Below, piece after piece: positions 11,561-22,421 of a DNA stretch of 60,000 nucleotides. This DNA is from Takakia lepidozioides. Taxonomy: Eukaryota; Streptophyta; Takakiopsida; Takakiales; Takakiaceae. A program made the position numbers and the translations under genes. The DNA lies in assembly GCA_030704615.1 (NCBI GenBank), contig CM060733.1, positions 19,842,001 to 19,902,000 on the forward strand, given 5' to 3'. Every line of letters begins with the position of its first letter. The stretch's first letter is position 1. The notes below the pieces were generated by a model. That model was given only the letters and a program-made list of their open reading frames with translations, was not told where the DNA came from and made no database searches.

Positions 11561-12175
11561 AACATCTGTCTAGTGAATATGTGCAAAGTGGGGAATGTGG
11601 CATATGCACGTCGAGTGTTTGACAAACTGCGTGAATTTCTCTACATGGAATATTATGGTAGGACATCATCAAAAGCCGGGATTCTCCCAGATTTATTCTG
11701 GAGACTGCCCTTGTTGGCATGCTGGCAGCACGAATGATGCGCAACAAGTGTTCGACAGCATGGCCCAACGAAATGGGGTCATGAGGAATGTCATGATTGC
11801 AGATGATTGCTACAAATGTTTGCAGTCGGAGAAAGTAGCTAGGGTTTTGTCCAACACATTCTTCCACTGCTTCTGCCAGCCTAGGAGCCCTGGAAAATGT
11901 CAAAGAGCAAAGTGTGGAAACGAAAGGACTGGTACGATTGGAGGATATCCCCTTGGGCTTGGTAGGGAGGCTTTGGATTTGTAATAACAGATATGCACAA
12001 TTGTGAGACCCAATTTAGGGTAACGTACATTTGTAGTTCGCAGTCCTAGAAGGGGAATGATGTCCATGCCAAAATCATTAAAGCTCGAATTGCTTCAAAT
12101 CAATTTGGACAACACTCTTGTTGGATGTGCGACAAATGTGGGAGCGTGAAGGGTGTCAAGCATTTGACAGTACGC
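11561..12175 (+). pseudogene. PPR-protein gene relic (PLS-type repeats), multiply frameshifted
   Basis: Three collinear blocks on the plus strand look like pentatricopeptide repeats: LVNMCKVGNVAYARRVFDKL near 11,570-11,630, NDAQQVFDSMAQRN near 11,730-11,775, and VHAKIIKARIASNQFG with CDKCGSVKG near 12,065-12,160. These match the LV-MY-KCG-ARRVFD and VHA-IIK patterns of plant PLS-class PPR proteins, which bind RNA in organelles. The blocks lie in different frames separated by stops, and no start codon or full motif array remains, so it is a short decayed relic. The minus-strand ORF across the same stretch is a shadow. Confidence 0.65.
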
Positions 12176-12224
12176 TTGAACGAGCACGGAATAAATCAGG
12201 CCACGTACACACTACAGCTCTGAA

Positions 12225-12396
12225 ACGTGGCAGCGGCAGCGCGCCATGTCAGGGACGCTAACGGCCGCGACCTGTGATAACCGGTTACCATAGCCCACAC
12301 TTGCCGATATATGGAAGCCCACATGTGTGAACCGGCTGTGACCAGTGGAGGAGTGACACACAGCTGCCCTGCTCCCTGCTGCTGGAGGGTATATAA
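12225..12396 (+). promoter_or_regulatory. Em copy 2 promoter: ABRE core and TATA box
   Basis: ACGTGGC at 12225-12231 is an ABRE core, and TATATAA lies at 12390-12396 in the same context as in copy 1 (GGTATATAACGGCTAGAGCC). The second G-box of copy 1 is not preserved; the matching place reads gcgcgccatg. The ABRE set is therefore reduced relative to copy 1. The start codon is ~660 bp downstream, after a probable leader intron ending just before 13033. Confidence 0.6.
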
Positions 12397-13057
12397 CGGC
12401 TAGAGCCGCCATCAACTGCAGCACACCACACTCTTCCTGTACTAGTGCTTTCTGTCTGTAGAAGTGTATCTGTGTTTGTACAGGTGCGGGCCTCTTGATC
12501 GAGTTTGGTGTTAAGTTTGAGGTGAGGACTGCATTTGTGCATGTCAGCTACTTGACCTCTCAGAGTGCTTCGAATGTCTTGGCCAGACGTAAAGTAGGTA
12601 GGTGTCAGCAGTTTTAGTTGTGAGCCGAACGAGCTGTAACAGTTAGTATGGGTCGGGTACATTATGTATGCGAGAACTGAGAGCCAGGAAGAGGGTAGCT
12701 TGAAGCGACCTTCACATTTGCAAACTTTAGTTTATGAAAATTGGATATCTTGTGCCGGCCATACTTTTCGTGGATTGATAGAGAAAAAACCTGATGGGTA
12801 TTTCCAATCCGGAAAAGATGGTTCAAACAGATGAGTGGTAGTGTTCAAGTGTCTGTTATCTGCGTTTAAAAGTGTACTTCCAAAAATGGTTGTTAATTCC
12901 TGGCTGCTGTTGATCGAAGATCAACAGCTACATTTTTCGTCCACGCCTGTTTTCTCGCATTGACTCACTACATTAAATGATTGTATCGTCTTTTTTATTA
13001 TACGTTTGATCGCCAGACGAATTTCATGTGCAGGGAAAGAGCAGCTAAGTGAAGACA

Positions 13058-13631
13058 ATGTCGTCTTAATCGGAGAGGAGCGAGCTCGATGCCAGAGCTC
13101 ACGCCGGTGAAACTGTGGTGGAGGGAGGTACCGGTGGTCTGAGTGTGTACGCCCAGGAGCGCTTGGCTGAGAGTATGAGCATTTCGTATAGGATTTATGT
13201 GCCATGAATTTGTTAACTGTAGTACTTAGTCTCATCCGCCGCTTGAAAGAATGTGATCGCGGAAGAGAGGAAATTGGAGCAAGTTTGTTCTGTGGTTTTC
13301 TTCTAGTGACCAGTATTCGTACTTTACTGTCGAGTGTTTGACATGCCATAGCACACTGCGTCTTGACGCTGTCTGTAAAAGCCTCAAAGATTTTATAATC
13401 TAATATTATCGTCTGAAGTGGAATGTTTACGCTTATTTGTTGGATATTGAATCTCTTAAATATGCAGGTCGTAGCAAGGGAGGAAAGACTCGATCTGAGC
13501 AGCTGGGGAAGGAAGGTTATCAGGAAATGGGCCGCAAGGGTGGACTTGCAACAAACGAGCAGTCTGGAGGAGCAGCTGCTGCAGAAAAGGGAATCGAAAT
13601 CGATGAATCGAAATTTAAGAACAATATGTGA
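13058..13631 (+). pseudogene. Group-1 LEA (Em-like, LEA_5) gene, copy 2, stop at codon 4
   Basis: Exon 1 runs from ATG 13058 to 13172 with donor GTATGAG. Exon 2 runs from 13468 to TGA at 13629-13631. The splice phase is correct (…AE-S-RSKGG…), giving the Em signature blocks [33 protein letters not shown] and a C-terminus ending [11 protein letters not shown]. However, codons 4-5 read TAA TCG where copy 1 reads AAG GCG, so translation would stop after three residues (TAA 13067-13069). The next ATG in exon 1 is out of frame. The other sites are well preserved, so the lesion looks recent. Protein role and family as for copy 1. Without another start, the locus makes no Em protein. Confidence 0.85.
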
Positions 13632-13690
13632 AGCTGACATCATGCCATTGATGCCAGTGTTCACAAATTCCTATGGGTAGTTCGCCCATG

Positions 13691-13961
13691 GGTTGGACTT
13701 GTACAGAATTGCAAATATATCGTGTAGTAGTTTTTTGAAAGCCGTGCAGTTCTCTGAACTACAGAACTTGCAAAATACGTAGTCGTTACATGTTCGTTGG
13801 GGATGGTGGCTATTGCACGTACACGGAGGCTGTACTCTGCACTCTGCAGGAAGAATATGCTTGAATGGTTTTGATGTCGAAAGTATTATGTGTTCATAGC
13901 ACTGAGTCTATCTATATCCTTTAAAATGGCTGTTAATTTCTCAAATTGTGCATGGTGCTAA
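13691..13961. other. Spacer between Em copy 2 and the copia element
   Basis: AT-rich sequence with no feature seen. The last five bases (GCTAA, 13957-13961) would be the left target-site copy of the copia element. I could not find an exact partner at its right side. Confidence 0.4.
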
Positions 13962-14273
13962 TGTTGGAAGTAATTAAACATATCTAAAAAACTAAGAGTT
14001 CTGAATGCCAAAGGTTTAAAAGAGACTATATAAGAAACTATTTTGTTTAACTCACCTTTGGAAGGTGAATGGCTAGAAGGTGAATAGTCACCATAGTGGA
14101 AGTGAAAGTGACCAAGTACAACTTTTTAAAAACCTTCTTGTACAAGCGCGGGGTGAAACTACTAGTCTAAGTGTAAGAGTATGATGGTGGCTTCTATGGT
14201 TGGGAGGAGAGCTTTAGTTTTAGCTTTAGTCTAAAACTTTAATTCTTGTTTATGTTTTTGTTCAATTCTAACA
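13962..14273 (+). repeat. Copia 5' LTR
   Basis: Starts TGTTGGAA and ends ACA, directly followed by the primer-binding site. At 312 bp it is a typical short copia LTR. It contains the CTCACCTTTGGAAGGTGAAT hairpin that is also present in the right LTR. Confidence 0.8.
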
Positions 14274-14286
14274 TGGTATTAGAGCC
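14274..14286 (+). other. Copia primer-binding site
   Basis: TGGTATTAGAGCC differs at one base from the plant copia PBS TGGTATCAGAGCC, which is complementary to initiator tRNA-Met. It begins immediately after the LTR. Confidence 0.8.
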
Positions 14287-14334
14287 ATTCTTCTCTAGGT
14301 AAGAGTTGGTAGTTGAGATTGAGAAAACTTCATT

Positions 14335-15200
14335 ATGGATGGAGTGTTGTCTTCTAGCAATCCTCCTTCTATGTCTATGACGAGTGCATTAGATGTGAAA
14401 GTGAAAGATCGATTCAATTGAGCTAACTATCAAATTTGGAAGTTGAAGATGGAAATGGTACTTCTAGACAAAGATCTATGCGGAGTGATTGATGTATCAG
14501 TCCCAAGACCCGACACTATTGTTGGCCAAACCATATAGGATAGGAAAGATCAGAAAGCAAAAGCTAGCATCATCACAAACTTGAGAGACAATCAGTTGCA
14601 TCTCATTATAAGTGCTAAGAATGCTAAGGATGTTTGGGACAAGCTAGCAAGCATATATGAGACGAAGGCTGTCATATCGCAAGTGTATGCGTCGCAAAAG
14701 TTCTATAGTCTGAAGATGACTGAGTCAGACTCAGTTGAACAACACTTGAATTTGTTTTGTGTGTTGCGAGATCAACTAGTCTCTGTGGAAACTAATATGA
14801 CTGATGCACACGCCGCAGTGGTGTTATTGGCAACCTTACATGAATCCTATGATGGTTTTGTGGTCTCTCTAGCAGGACCAACCAACTTAACTATTGATGT
14901 TGTCATAGGACTTCTCCTCAAGGAGGAACAAAAAGAAAAGGTCAAGGTACGTCTACAGAGGTAGACAGATCTTTGTCCACAGGCAAGACTGGAGTAGTCT
15001 TGAATAGAAGACTCCATTTACATGTGTCTCAGAAGTCCCAGAGATTTCAGAAACCTTAATCTAGCTCAAAGATAAAAAAGACCAAAGTAAGGTGCTTTTA
15101 TTGCAAGAAACTTGGTCACATGATCAAGGATTGTAGAAAGCGCATTGCAGATGAGCGCAGCAGAGAAGGTGAAGGGAACATAGCAGAGGAACGCTATTCT
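14335..15200 (+). pseudogene. Copia gag (UBN2-like) with CCHC zinc knuckle
   Basis: The start at ATG 14335 gives MDGVLSSSN, then the NYQIWKLKMEMVLL motif of copia gag (DUF4219/UBN2). This is followed by VWDKLASIYE, LKMTESDSVEQHL and LHESYDGFV, in the usual order for the capsid-forming gag. A CX2CX4HX4C knuckle (CFYCKKLGHMIKDC, 15093-15134) for RNA binding follows. Premature stops occur after FN (TGA near 14420) and at TAG near 14536 and 14962. Gag forms the virus-like particle that packages retrotransposon RNA; this copy cannot be made whole. Confidence 0.85.
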
Positions 15201-15207
15201 ATTTGTT

Positions 15208-18200
15208 GTGTCTCTCTCAGCCACTACTAGACAGACGCATGTGTGGTATGTTGATTCAGGAGCATCTCAACATATGAGTTCAGAGAGAAATGATTTCTTA
15301 TCCTATAGATCTATTTCATCTACACAATATGTTCTTTTGGGAGATGATAGCAAGCATGTCATTAGTGGGGAAGGCTCAGTCTCTCTTATGCTCAATGAAG
15401 GGGTAACCATAGAGGTGGAAAATGTCTTATATGTCCCTACTTTAACAAAAAACCTGTTGTTGGTAAGGCAAATTGTTGCAAAAGGGATACAGAGTGGTAT
15501 TCCAAGATGAGAGTTGTACTATCACAAATAGCTCAGGAGCTGTGGTAGCAAGAGCTATTCTTGATAATTGCTTGTATAGATTACAACATCATATCTCTAG
15601 TGCTCTTACCACATTTTCACCACAGTTTGGGATCTACACCTGTTATGTCATAAACAGAGTTGTGGCATAGAAGGATAGGTCATATGAGCATTAAGAAGTT
15701 GAGATAGATGCAACTCTCAAGCCATCTTGTGGAAGGACTACCATTGAAGGAGATGAACGATATGCGTCTATGCAAAGGTTGCTTGGAAGGGAAGCAACAT
15801 CGAGGTCAATTTCCTAAGGATGGTGGACGAAGAGCCACAAGTATATTGGAGATTGTACATTCTGATGTGTGCGGGCCAATGCAAACCACATCACTTAGAG
15901 AAGCAAGGTACTTTGTAACATTCATTGATGATTTGTCAAGGAGGGTTGTGGGAATTTCCTAAGGCAGAAAGTCAAGTGCTAGAGAAATTCAAGGAGTTCA
16001 AAGTACTTGAAGAAAAACAAACTGGAAAGCCTCTTAAGATTTTGAGATCTGACAATGGTGGTGAATACATCTCAAAGGCTTTCAATCAGTTTTGTCAAGA
16101 GAATGGAATAGCTCGACAGCTTACTGTTCCATATATACCTGAGCAGAATGGTGTAGCTGAGCGGATGAATAGATCACTACAAGAATCTGCAAAGAGTATG
16201 TTGAAAGAAGTGAATCTTTCAAATCATTTTTGGGCAGAAGCTATTGACACTGCAGCATATCTTCACAACAGAATACCTACCAAATCAGTGTTGGGAAAAA
16301 CACCAGAAGAGGTATGGAGTAGTCAGAAGCCTAGTATGGCTCATTGTAGGATTTTTGGATGTCGTGCATATGTCCATATCCATACTCAGAAGCGAAGGAA
16401 ACTTGACTCCAAATCAGAAGGATGCATCTTCATTGGCTACACAGAAGGTGTGAAGGGATATAAGTTGTTTAATAAGACAACTAAGACTGTCAAACACATT
16501 AGGGACGTAGTGTTTGATGAAGGCTTCATACCTCTTTGGTAGTGGAGAAGATGACATGGGAATAAGCTTAGAGCCATTACACCATTTCCAAAAGGAGTCT
16601 GATGAGGAGCAAATACAAGAGATGGCTGAAGCAAATGATAGAGGTATTCAACGTGATGGAGTTGATCAAGGAGTCGAAGTTGGTAAACCACTTGTTGATA
16701 TGGACTCTAGAGATGAAGTTGAAGATGTGCCAATTCTAAGGAGATCTCAGCGGGAAAGAAAAGCTCCTAGTAGGCTGATTACATCTATGAGTGCCATTGA
16801 AGCTATGGAAGAAGCATCACAAGTGGTTGAGCCTGTTACATATGAGAAAGCGATGCGCTCTCCAGACAAACTACAATGGGAAGAAGCAATCAACTCAGAG
16901 TTGGATTCATTGATGCAAAACAACGCATGGACACTCCCTAGGTTGTCTGCAGGACAAAGAGCCATTGGTTGCAAGTGGATCTTCAAATTGAACTACAAAG
17001 CTGATGGATCTATTTACCGGTTCAAAGCTCGTCTTGTAGCTAAAAGCTATGCACAAATTCAAGGAGTGGATTACAATGAAACCTTCTCACAGATTTCTTC
17101 TATCAGAGTGTTGTTAGCTCTTGCAGCTCAACAAGATCACGAAGTTCATCAAATGGATGTTAAGACCGCATTTCTGAATGGAGAAATACAAGAGATCTAC
17201 ATGAGACAACCTGAAGGGTTTGTACAAAGAGGAAGTGATATTGTGTGTAAGCTGCAAAAGAGTTTGTATGGACTCAAACAAAGTCCTCGAGCTTGGTATG
17301 CTAGGATCGATGCTTACCTCTTAAAGGCAAGATTTGAGCGAAGCATTGCTGACACAAACATCTATGTGAAAAAGATGGGCGAGCAATTTGTGGTCATAAC
17401 TCTATATGTGGATGACACAATCATTGTCACCAACAATCGTCAAAGGTTGTTGCCAGAAACCAAAGCACTGTTGAGTGCTGAGTTGGCCATGACTGACATG
17501 GGTGAGATTCGGTTCTGTCTTGGTATTCAAATCAGCAGAGATCGAGTGAACCATACAGTATTCATGCATCAACGACAATACATTGAGACAATTCTACAAA
17601 GGTTTAAGTTGGAGATGAGTAAGCCAACATCAACTCCTCTCGAAGTTGGTTTGAAACTTACGAAAGATATGGCACCTAAGACTCAAGAAGAGCAAGAGGA
17701 TATGAGGAAAACTCCTTATCAAAGCGCAATCGGCAGTTTGATGTATTGCATGGTTTGTACTAGGCCAGACATTGCACATTCAGTGGGAGTGGTCTCACAA
17801 TTTCTTTCAAGTCCCGGACAAACCCATTGGAAAGCAGTGAAGAGGATATTTCGATATCTAAGAGGAACATCAACCTTTGGTCTACTCTACAAGAGAGTGG
17901 AAGATCCAAGTTTGTTGGGGTTTGCTGATGCTGACTGGGCATGAGACGTTGATAGTAGAAAATCAACTTCAGGCCATTGTTTTCTCATAGCAGGTGGAGC
18001 TGTATCTTGGTTTAGCAAACGACAAGTTGCAACAGCGTTGTCATCAACAGAAGCTGAATACATGTCCATTACACAAGCAGCAAAGGAAGCTATTTGGTTA
18101 CGGAAGTTGCTTGGAGATTTGGATCATCTCCAATCACTACCTACGACTCTCTATTGTGACAATCAAAGTGCGATTGCACTAAGTCAGAATCCGAAGTATC

Positions 18201-18270
18201 ATTCAAGGACGAAGCACATTGAAGTGCAACATCACTCGTACGGGAAGTTGTATGCAAGGGAGAGATCAAG
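15208..18270 (+). pseudogene. Copia pol: protease, integrase, reverse transcriptase, RNase H
   Basis: The protease shows VWYVDSGASQHM (catalytic DSG). The GAG-pre-integrase has CKGCLEGKQHRGQF. The integrase DDE triad lies in HSDVCGP, RSDNGGEY and NGVAERMNR (16.0-16.2 kb). The RT runs from CKWIFKLNYKADGS through LYVDD near 17,405. The RNase H has DADWA and, after a TGA at 17,942-17,944, SSTEAEYM and CDNQSAI. Frame changes fall near 15,500, 15,955 and 16,540. These enzymes copy element RNA to cDNA in virus-like particles and insert it in the nucleus. All catalytic residues are still readable but spread over several frames, so the element is recently dead. Confidence 0.9.
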
Positions 18271-18389
18271 ATGATCTATTGTGCTACAGGAGATATGGTT
18301 GCGGATGTTTTGACTTACCACAAACAAAACACATGAAGTGTTTAGCCTTACTTGGTGTCTCTTCTCCAAAGACAAACGAAGTAGCTCAA

Positions 18390-18514
18390 TGTTGGAAATA
18401 ATTAAACATATCTAGAAGACTAAGAGTCTTGAAGGCCAAAGGTTTAAGTCTAAGAGACTATCTTGTTTAACTCACCTTTGGAAGGTGAATGGCTAGAAGG
18501 TGGATGGTCAGTAC
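18390..18514 (+). repeat. Copia 3' LTR, truncated
   Basis: Matches the first ~125 bp of the 5' LTR (TGTTGGAA start, GGAAGGTGAATGGCTAGAAG block) and then stops matching at about 18,514. A further ~20-bp match to the LTR (GGTTGGGAGGAGAGCT) reappears at 18,824. The missing middle was therefore replaced, or a related LTR follows. Confidence 0.65.
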
Positions 18515-19163
18515 CAATACTGAATTTAAACTCTTGGCACTCTTGTCAAGTGATATATTCTGTGGTGAGGATTGCAACAACCCTGCAAACAGTCACCACA
18601 AAAATGTTATAATGATAGTTGATATATGTAGGTTGATCTCTTCATCATTTCCTAGTTGTATGCTATATTTCTATAACTCGATGAAAATAGATGTCTCCAG
18701 AATAGCATGCTCGTAGAGTATAGCTTTACCTACTGCACTAAACATAGCGTTAGCTATTTCAGGAATAGCGAGTCCCGGTATAAGAGAAAGAACAAGCTTC
18801 AAGCTTCTTCAATCTTCCTGCGTGGTTGGGAGGAGAGCTCTTAAAGACCCCAATACTTTTTTTGCATCCTTTTGCATCCTCCATATTTCCAGCCCGCCGA
18901 AATTCGGACCAAAAATGCCCCAAAAAGGGTGTTCTCTTCGTTCACTATTGCATACTCTCTAGGAAGAGTGCACTAGAACACAAATCAAGTTTGGAGTGCA
19001 AAACAGGGAAGAAACTGTGGTTTTGGGTCCAAATGAATTTGGATCGCTCCCAAATTTGGCACGCACGTCAGCTTGTCATATCATTGCTCCATCGTCACAT
19101 CAGTATGCCATAGGGAAAAGAGATAGTCGCCCTAGATTGTGTTCGTGGGTTTTTATTACAACA
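18515..19163 (+). repeat. Probable LTR of a second copia-like element, with a following PBS
   Basis: The segment ends ...TTTTTATTACA and is followed by acaTGGTACCAGAG, a copia-type PBS (TGGTAYCAGAG) near 19,164-19,176. A second near copy (aTGGTACTAGAGTTC) follows at about 19,193. This marks 18.5-19.16 kb as LTR-like sequence belonging to the element whose internal region follows. The exact left end is unclear. Confidence 0.5.
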
Positions 19164-19244
19164 TGGTACCAGAGTTCAACTACAACTACAATATGGTACT
19201 AGAGTTCAACCCGCCGCGCCGATCAGTTTGAGCAAGCCTCGACG

Positions 19245-20104
19245 GTGGCTCGATTGGCGAACCAAGTCAGTTCAGTTGAAGCCTCCTTGGCGGCGATGCA
19301 GCGAGAAACTCAACTCGGTTTATTTTCAATTAAAGCAAGCCAAACCCAGATGCAAGCGTCTTTGGCGGCGATGCAGCAAGAAAGTCCACTCGGTTTATGT
19401 TCAATTAAAGCATGCCAAGCCCAGATGCAAGACTCTAATTTGGCGGCGATGCAGCGAGAATCTCAAGTCCACGAAATTCAACAAGGTTTACCGACAAATC
19501 GAATTAGTTCAATTGAAGCAAGCCAATCCCTGATGTAAGTCTCCAATTTGATGGTGACGCAGTAAGAATCTCAACGCCAAGGTTTACTAACAAAAATTGA
19601 AGAAGCAAACCAAGCCCAGAAGCAAGTCTCTTTGGCGTCGATGCAGCAAGAACGTCTACAAGGTTTACCGCAAATCGAATGAGTTCAATTGAAGCAAGCC
19701 AAGCCCAGATGCAAACCTCCAATTTGCCGGCGACGCAGCGAGAATCTCAACTCCACGGTTTACAGACAAACCAAGTTAGTTCTATTAAAGAAGCAAACCA
19801 AGCCCAAAAGCAAGCCTCTTTGGCGGGAATGCAGCAAGTCGAACTTCCACAAGGTTTACCGGCAAACCGAACTAGTTCAACTCATGAAGCAAGCCAAGCC
19901 CAGACGCAAGCCTCTTTGGTGGTGATGCAACAAGAATTTCAACAAGGTCTACCAGAGAACCGAGTTAGATCAATTGAAGCAAGCCAATCCCAGCTTGCCT
20001 CTTTGGTGGCGGCGCTGCAGCGAGACATTGCGACTGTCGTTGCCAATATGAATTCTCGAGACATGCAAGAGCAGGCCACATACAGTCGGCCTGTGCTGAA
20101 TTAG
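19245..20104 (+). pseudogene. Repeat-built coiled-coil ORF of a non-autonomous LTR element
   Basis: From 19,245 the reading frame repeats a ~24-30-residue module of the type SSIEASQAQMQASLAAMQ followed by a short RESQ/QQGLP linker. About eight or nine copies run to 20,030. DNA repeats of 72-90 bp (core TTGGCGGCGATGCAGC) underlie it. Ala/Ser/Gln-rich heptad-like spacing predicts a coiled coil, as in gag-type proteins. Stops and frame changes near 19,535 and 19,680 split it. No protease, RT or integrase follows, so the element would depend on others. I know no family with this exact module. Confidence 0.55.
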
Positions 20105-21010
20105 CCAAAAACCGAGACCGCCCACAGGAATATAGCTGAAGAGGCAACTGAACCATCTGCGGCTGGAGCCTACATGAGGATCCGCGTCCTCAAGGTCATT
20201 CAAAGGCTGCAGTTCATGTCACTGTCGTCGAGCCGGATGCTTCAGCTTTACTTGACGACATCAAGGATGTTGTCCGCGGCACTCGTGTGGAAGCCCAAGT
20301 AGCAGCATTCACTCCTGCGTGTTTGCTGCTCCCATATTTCAGGAACCGATTGATTGAGGATTTGAGAACTCTTCAAACGCAAGAGTGAGCGTTTCGCAGG
20401 TCTGATCATTTGGTATCAACGAGGCCTACTGTTGAATGGGATGTTTTCTGCAACTCCAATACACTAGATCAGCTCTCTAGATCAGTGCCAGCTTTGTAGG
20501 ATGTCACCACTGCACCACCGCACCTTCTAGTGGTGACTTAACTAGGGCTCCAATACTATCATGCCACTGCAGCTCTATATATACCTCAGCTAGTATGGAG
20601 CGAACTCTCTCTCCAGATTGTTATATGCAATTAGCCTCATGATGCTTTTTGGCAAAAAGACACTTCAAGGTTAATCTAGCTTTGTCTGCAAAGTGTGTAG
20701 TGGTGTGTAGTACTGGTTCTTGATTGCACTAATTATTCATTGTTTGCTATGTAGTAGTTTGTGTCATGTATGTCTCTTTTTTAGTGAACTTACAACCACT
20801 ACATTTAACAGGTTATGGGCCCACGCTTCTAGCTGGTGCTTTGTTTTGTTCTATTGTATTCTTTATTTACATTCTCTTTCATAGTTTTTGCCTTTTGCTT
20901 TCCTGTTGAAATGAGTCTTCAAGCACAGTATGATAGAGCAGTCTCATAGTGCAGTAGGTGATTCGCTTAAGATATTTATTAAAAAAAAACGAATCTGAGA
21001 GAGCAGCGCC
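20105..21010. other. Non-coding, possible LTR of a third copia-like element
   Basis: No gene. A TATATATA run at about 20,576 with pyrimidine-rich flanks, followed ~430 bp later by a copia-type gag start, suggests promoter and leader sequence of an LTR. The ends were not found, and TTTGGTATCAACGAGGCC near 20,409 is only PBS-like. Confidence 0.3.
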
Positions 21011-21181
21011 ATGGAGGTGGCAAAAGAGTTAAGTAATATCGAGAGATTCAATGGTGAGGGTTTTGCCATGTGGAAGTATCAGATGAAAGCAATTTTTAGA
21101 GGAAACGAGCTTATGTCCGTTGTTGATGCGACTAAGCCAAAGCCAGCCAAAGTGCATGGAGTCACCGGACGTAGATCCTGA
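21011..21181 (+). pseudogene. Copia-type gag N-terminus relic
   Basis: ATG 21011 opens MEVAKELSNIERFNGEGFAM and then WKYQMKAIFRGNELMSVVDA. This is the F-x-G-x-x-F-x-x-W-K-x-x-M pattern at the start of copia gag (DUF4219/UBN2). It stops at TGA 21179-21181. A further in-register piece (WLKRDNQAIG) follows in another frame. No pol remains downstream. Confidence 0.7.
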
Positions 21182-21611
21182 CCCAGTAGCATGACTAAAT
21201 GGTTGAAGCGTGACAATCAAGCGATTGGTCTTCTATGCTAGGCAATGGATTGAAGACAGCTAATGGGTTGAGAGACATCAGCCGCTTTCTGACAGAAGCT
21301 CAGCATCGTGCATGAGCAACGATCAGCAAAGAATGTTTTTTGCCTTCAAGAACGAGTGGATGGAGATTTCTTCAAACACTCCGAAGTTTTCAAGCCAGAC
21401 GCGCGACATAAATCATCCACTTGTTTTTTCCTTTTATAGATTTGGACGTTGAGTGCACGAGGGGATGATATGATGTCATTTGGAGATACATCCGGACTTG
21501 ATATCTTCATATCCTGAATTGAACGTCAAATACTGAGATTGCGTTGGATTATAATGCAGGAGAAGACGCCGCTTCACTTCACCCAATCTTACCTAGAGTA
21601 AAACAAGATCT

Positions 21612-21613
<2 letters not shown>
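21182..21613. other. Degenerate sequence after the gag relic
   Basis: Apart from one short gag-like piece (WLKRDNQAIG, about 21,200), I see no coding or structural signal before the A-tract. Confidence 0.4.

Positions 21614-21650
<37 letters not shown>
21614..21650. repeat. A37 homopolymer tract
   Basis: A run of 37 A residues. It could be the poly(A) end of a retroposed sequence on the plus strand, but I see no LINE or processed cDNA upstream and no clear target duplication. It may be simple low-complexity DNA. Minus-strand ORF 21,579-21,968 runs through it as poly-Phe and is not supported in that part. Confidence 0.8.
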
Positions 21651-21652
<2 letters not shown>

Positions 21653-22421
21653 GAATGAGGAAGACAAAACAAAAAAAGTATAGGCAATAATTCACCTTGT
21701 TCCTCCTCAAGTGTCCATGTGTCCATCCATGATGTTGTGGGGTAAACGTTGGGATTTTCCTTCGGGGCAAGTCGTCCACTTGTTGTACATCGTCAATACC
21801 TGAATGAGTTGTAATTGGACTGACGTTGTGTTCAATGGATTGATGATATCGCCCATCATCAAGCTTGTTAACCTCTTCAAGACAACGTTCCACCACAGCA
21901 AGAAAGATCTCTAATGGTTGACTGTCACTCTGTTGAGTGATAATCTTGTTTTCGCTCAAATCCTCCATCTGAGATCTAATAGACTCAAGTCTTGTGGAAA
22001 CTCCATTGTCACATTCAATAACACGGTGTTCTTGAACATTTTGTACAGACTTTGAAAACCTGTAATAGACAGGACATGATCAAATGAGACTCAACCTTGA
22101 TACATCCTCGACATTACTGTCGAAGTTACTGGAAAGTACACTTAATGGACAACACAGGTTCTATGATAAAGCAACGTCATCAAACAATAAAACACTTAAA
22201 AGTTTTAGTTACTTACAATCTTAGCACTCATACGGAACAACAACGATGTAAGCCTGCAAAACATGTTAGATTGAACGTTTACTCAAAATTTGCACAAAGT
22301 GAATATGTACATTTATTTTACATGGGGTTCTAGAACCCCAAATTGTATATCCAATCATTCACAAATAAGATAATCGTTGTGAGAGCTCTTTAGAAAAGAT
22401 CTAAGATTGTCATATTTAGGG

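Larger units (their letters stand above)
12181..13690 (+). repeat. Segmental duplication of the Em locus (paired with about 2,090-3,530)
   Basis: Promoter block, leader, exon 1, intron, exon 2 and ~60 bp of 3' flank are collinear between the two segments. They are closely similar in the exons and looser in the introns, so the unit duplicated was a whole gene with its promoter. The copies are ~10 kb apart in the same orientation. The P450 and the UGT and PPR relics lie between them, which suggests old tandem duplication followed by insertions. Confidence 0.8.
13962..18514 (+). mobile_element. Ty1/copia LTR retrotransposon, decayed
   Basis: The order is 5' LTR (13962-14273), tRNA-Met-type PBS, gag, zinc knuckle, aspartic protease, GAG-pre-integrase, integrase, reverse transcriptase, RNase H, then a partial 3' LTR. 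Protease before integrase before RT is the copia order. Several in-frame stops (gag; WA-TGA-DVD before RNase H) and frameshifts near 15,500, 15,960 and 16,540 make it non-autonomous. The two LTRs align for only ~125 bp (TGTTGGAA at 13962 and 18390) and then diverge, so the right LTR is truncated or replaced. Confidence 0.9.

Noticed and set aside
11448-11903. 151-codon minus-strand ORF over the PPR relic
   Set aside because: The plus strand in the same place encodes recognisable PPR blocks. The minus frame has no domain.
20409-20427. Primer-binding site (TTTGGTATCAACGAGGCC)
   Set aside because: It resembles the copia PBS but has insertions relative to TGGTATCAGAGCC and no recognised LTR end before it.
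21614-21650. Poly(A) tail of a retroposed gene or LINE
   Set aside because: No reverse transcriptase, endonuclease or processed cDNA lies upstream, and no target duplication was found.
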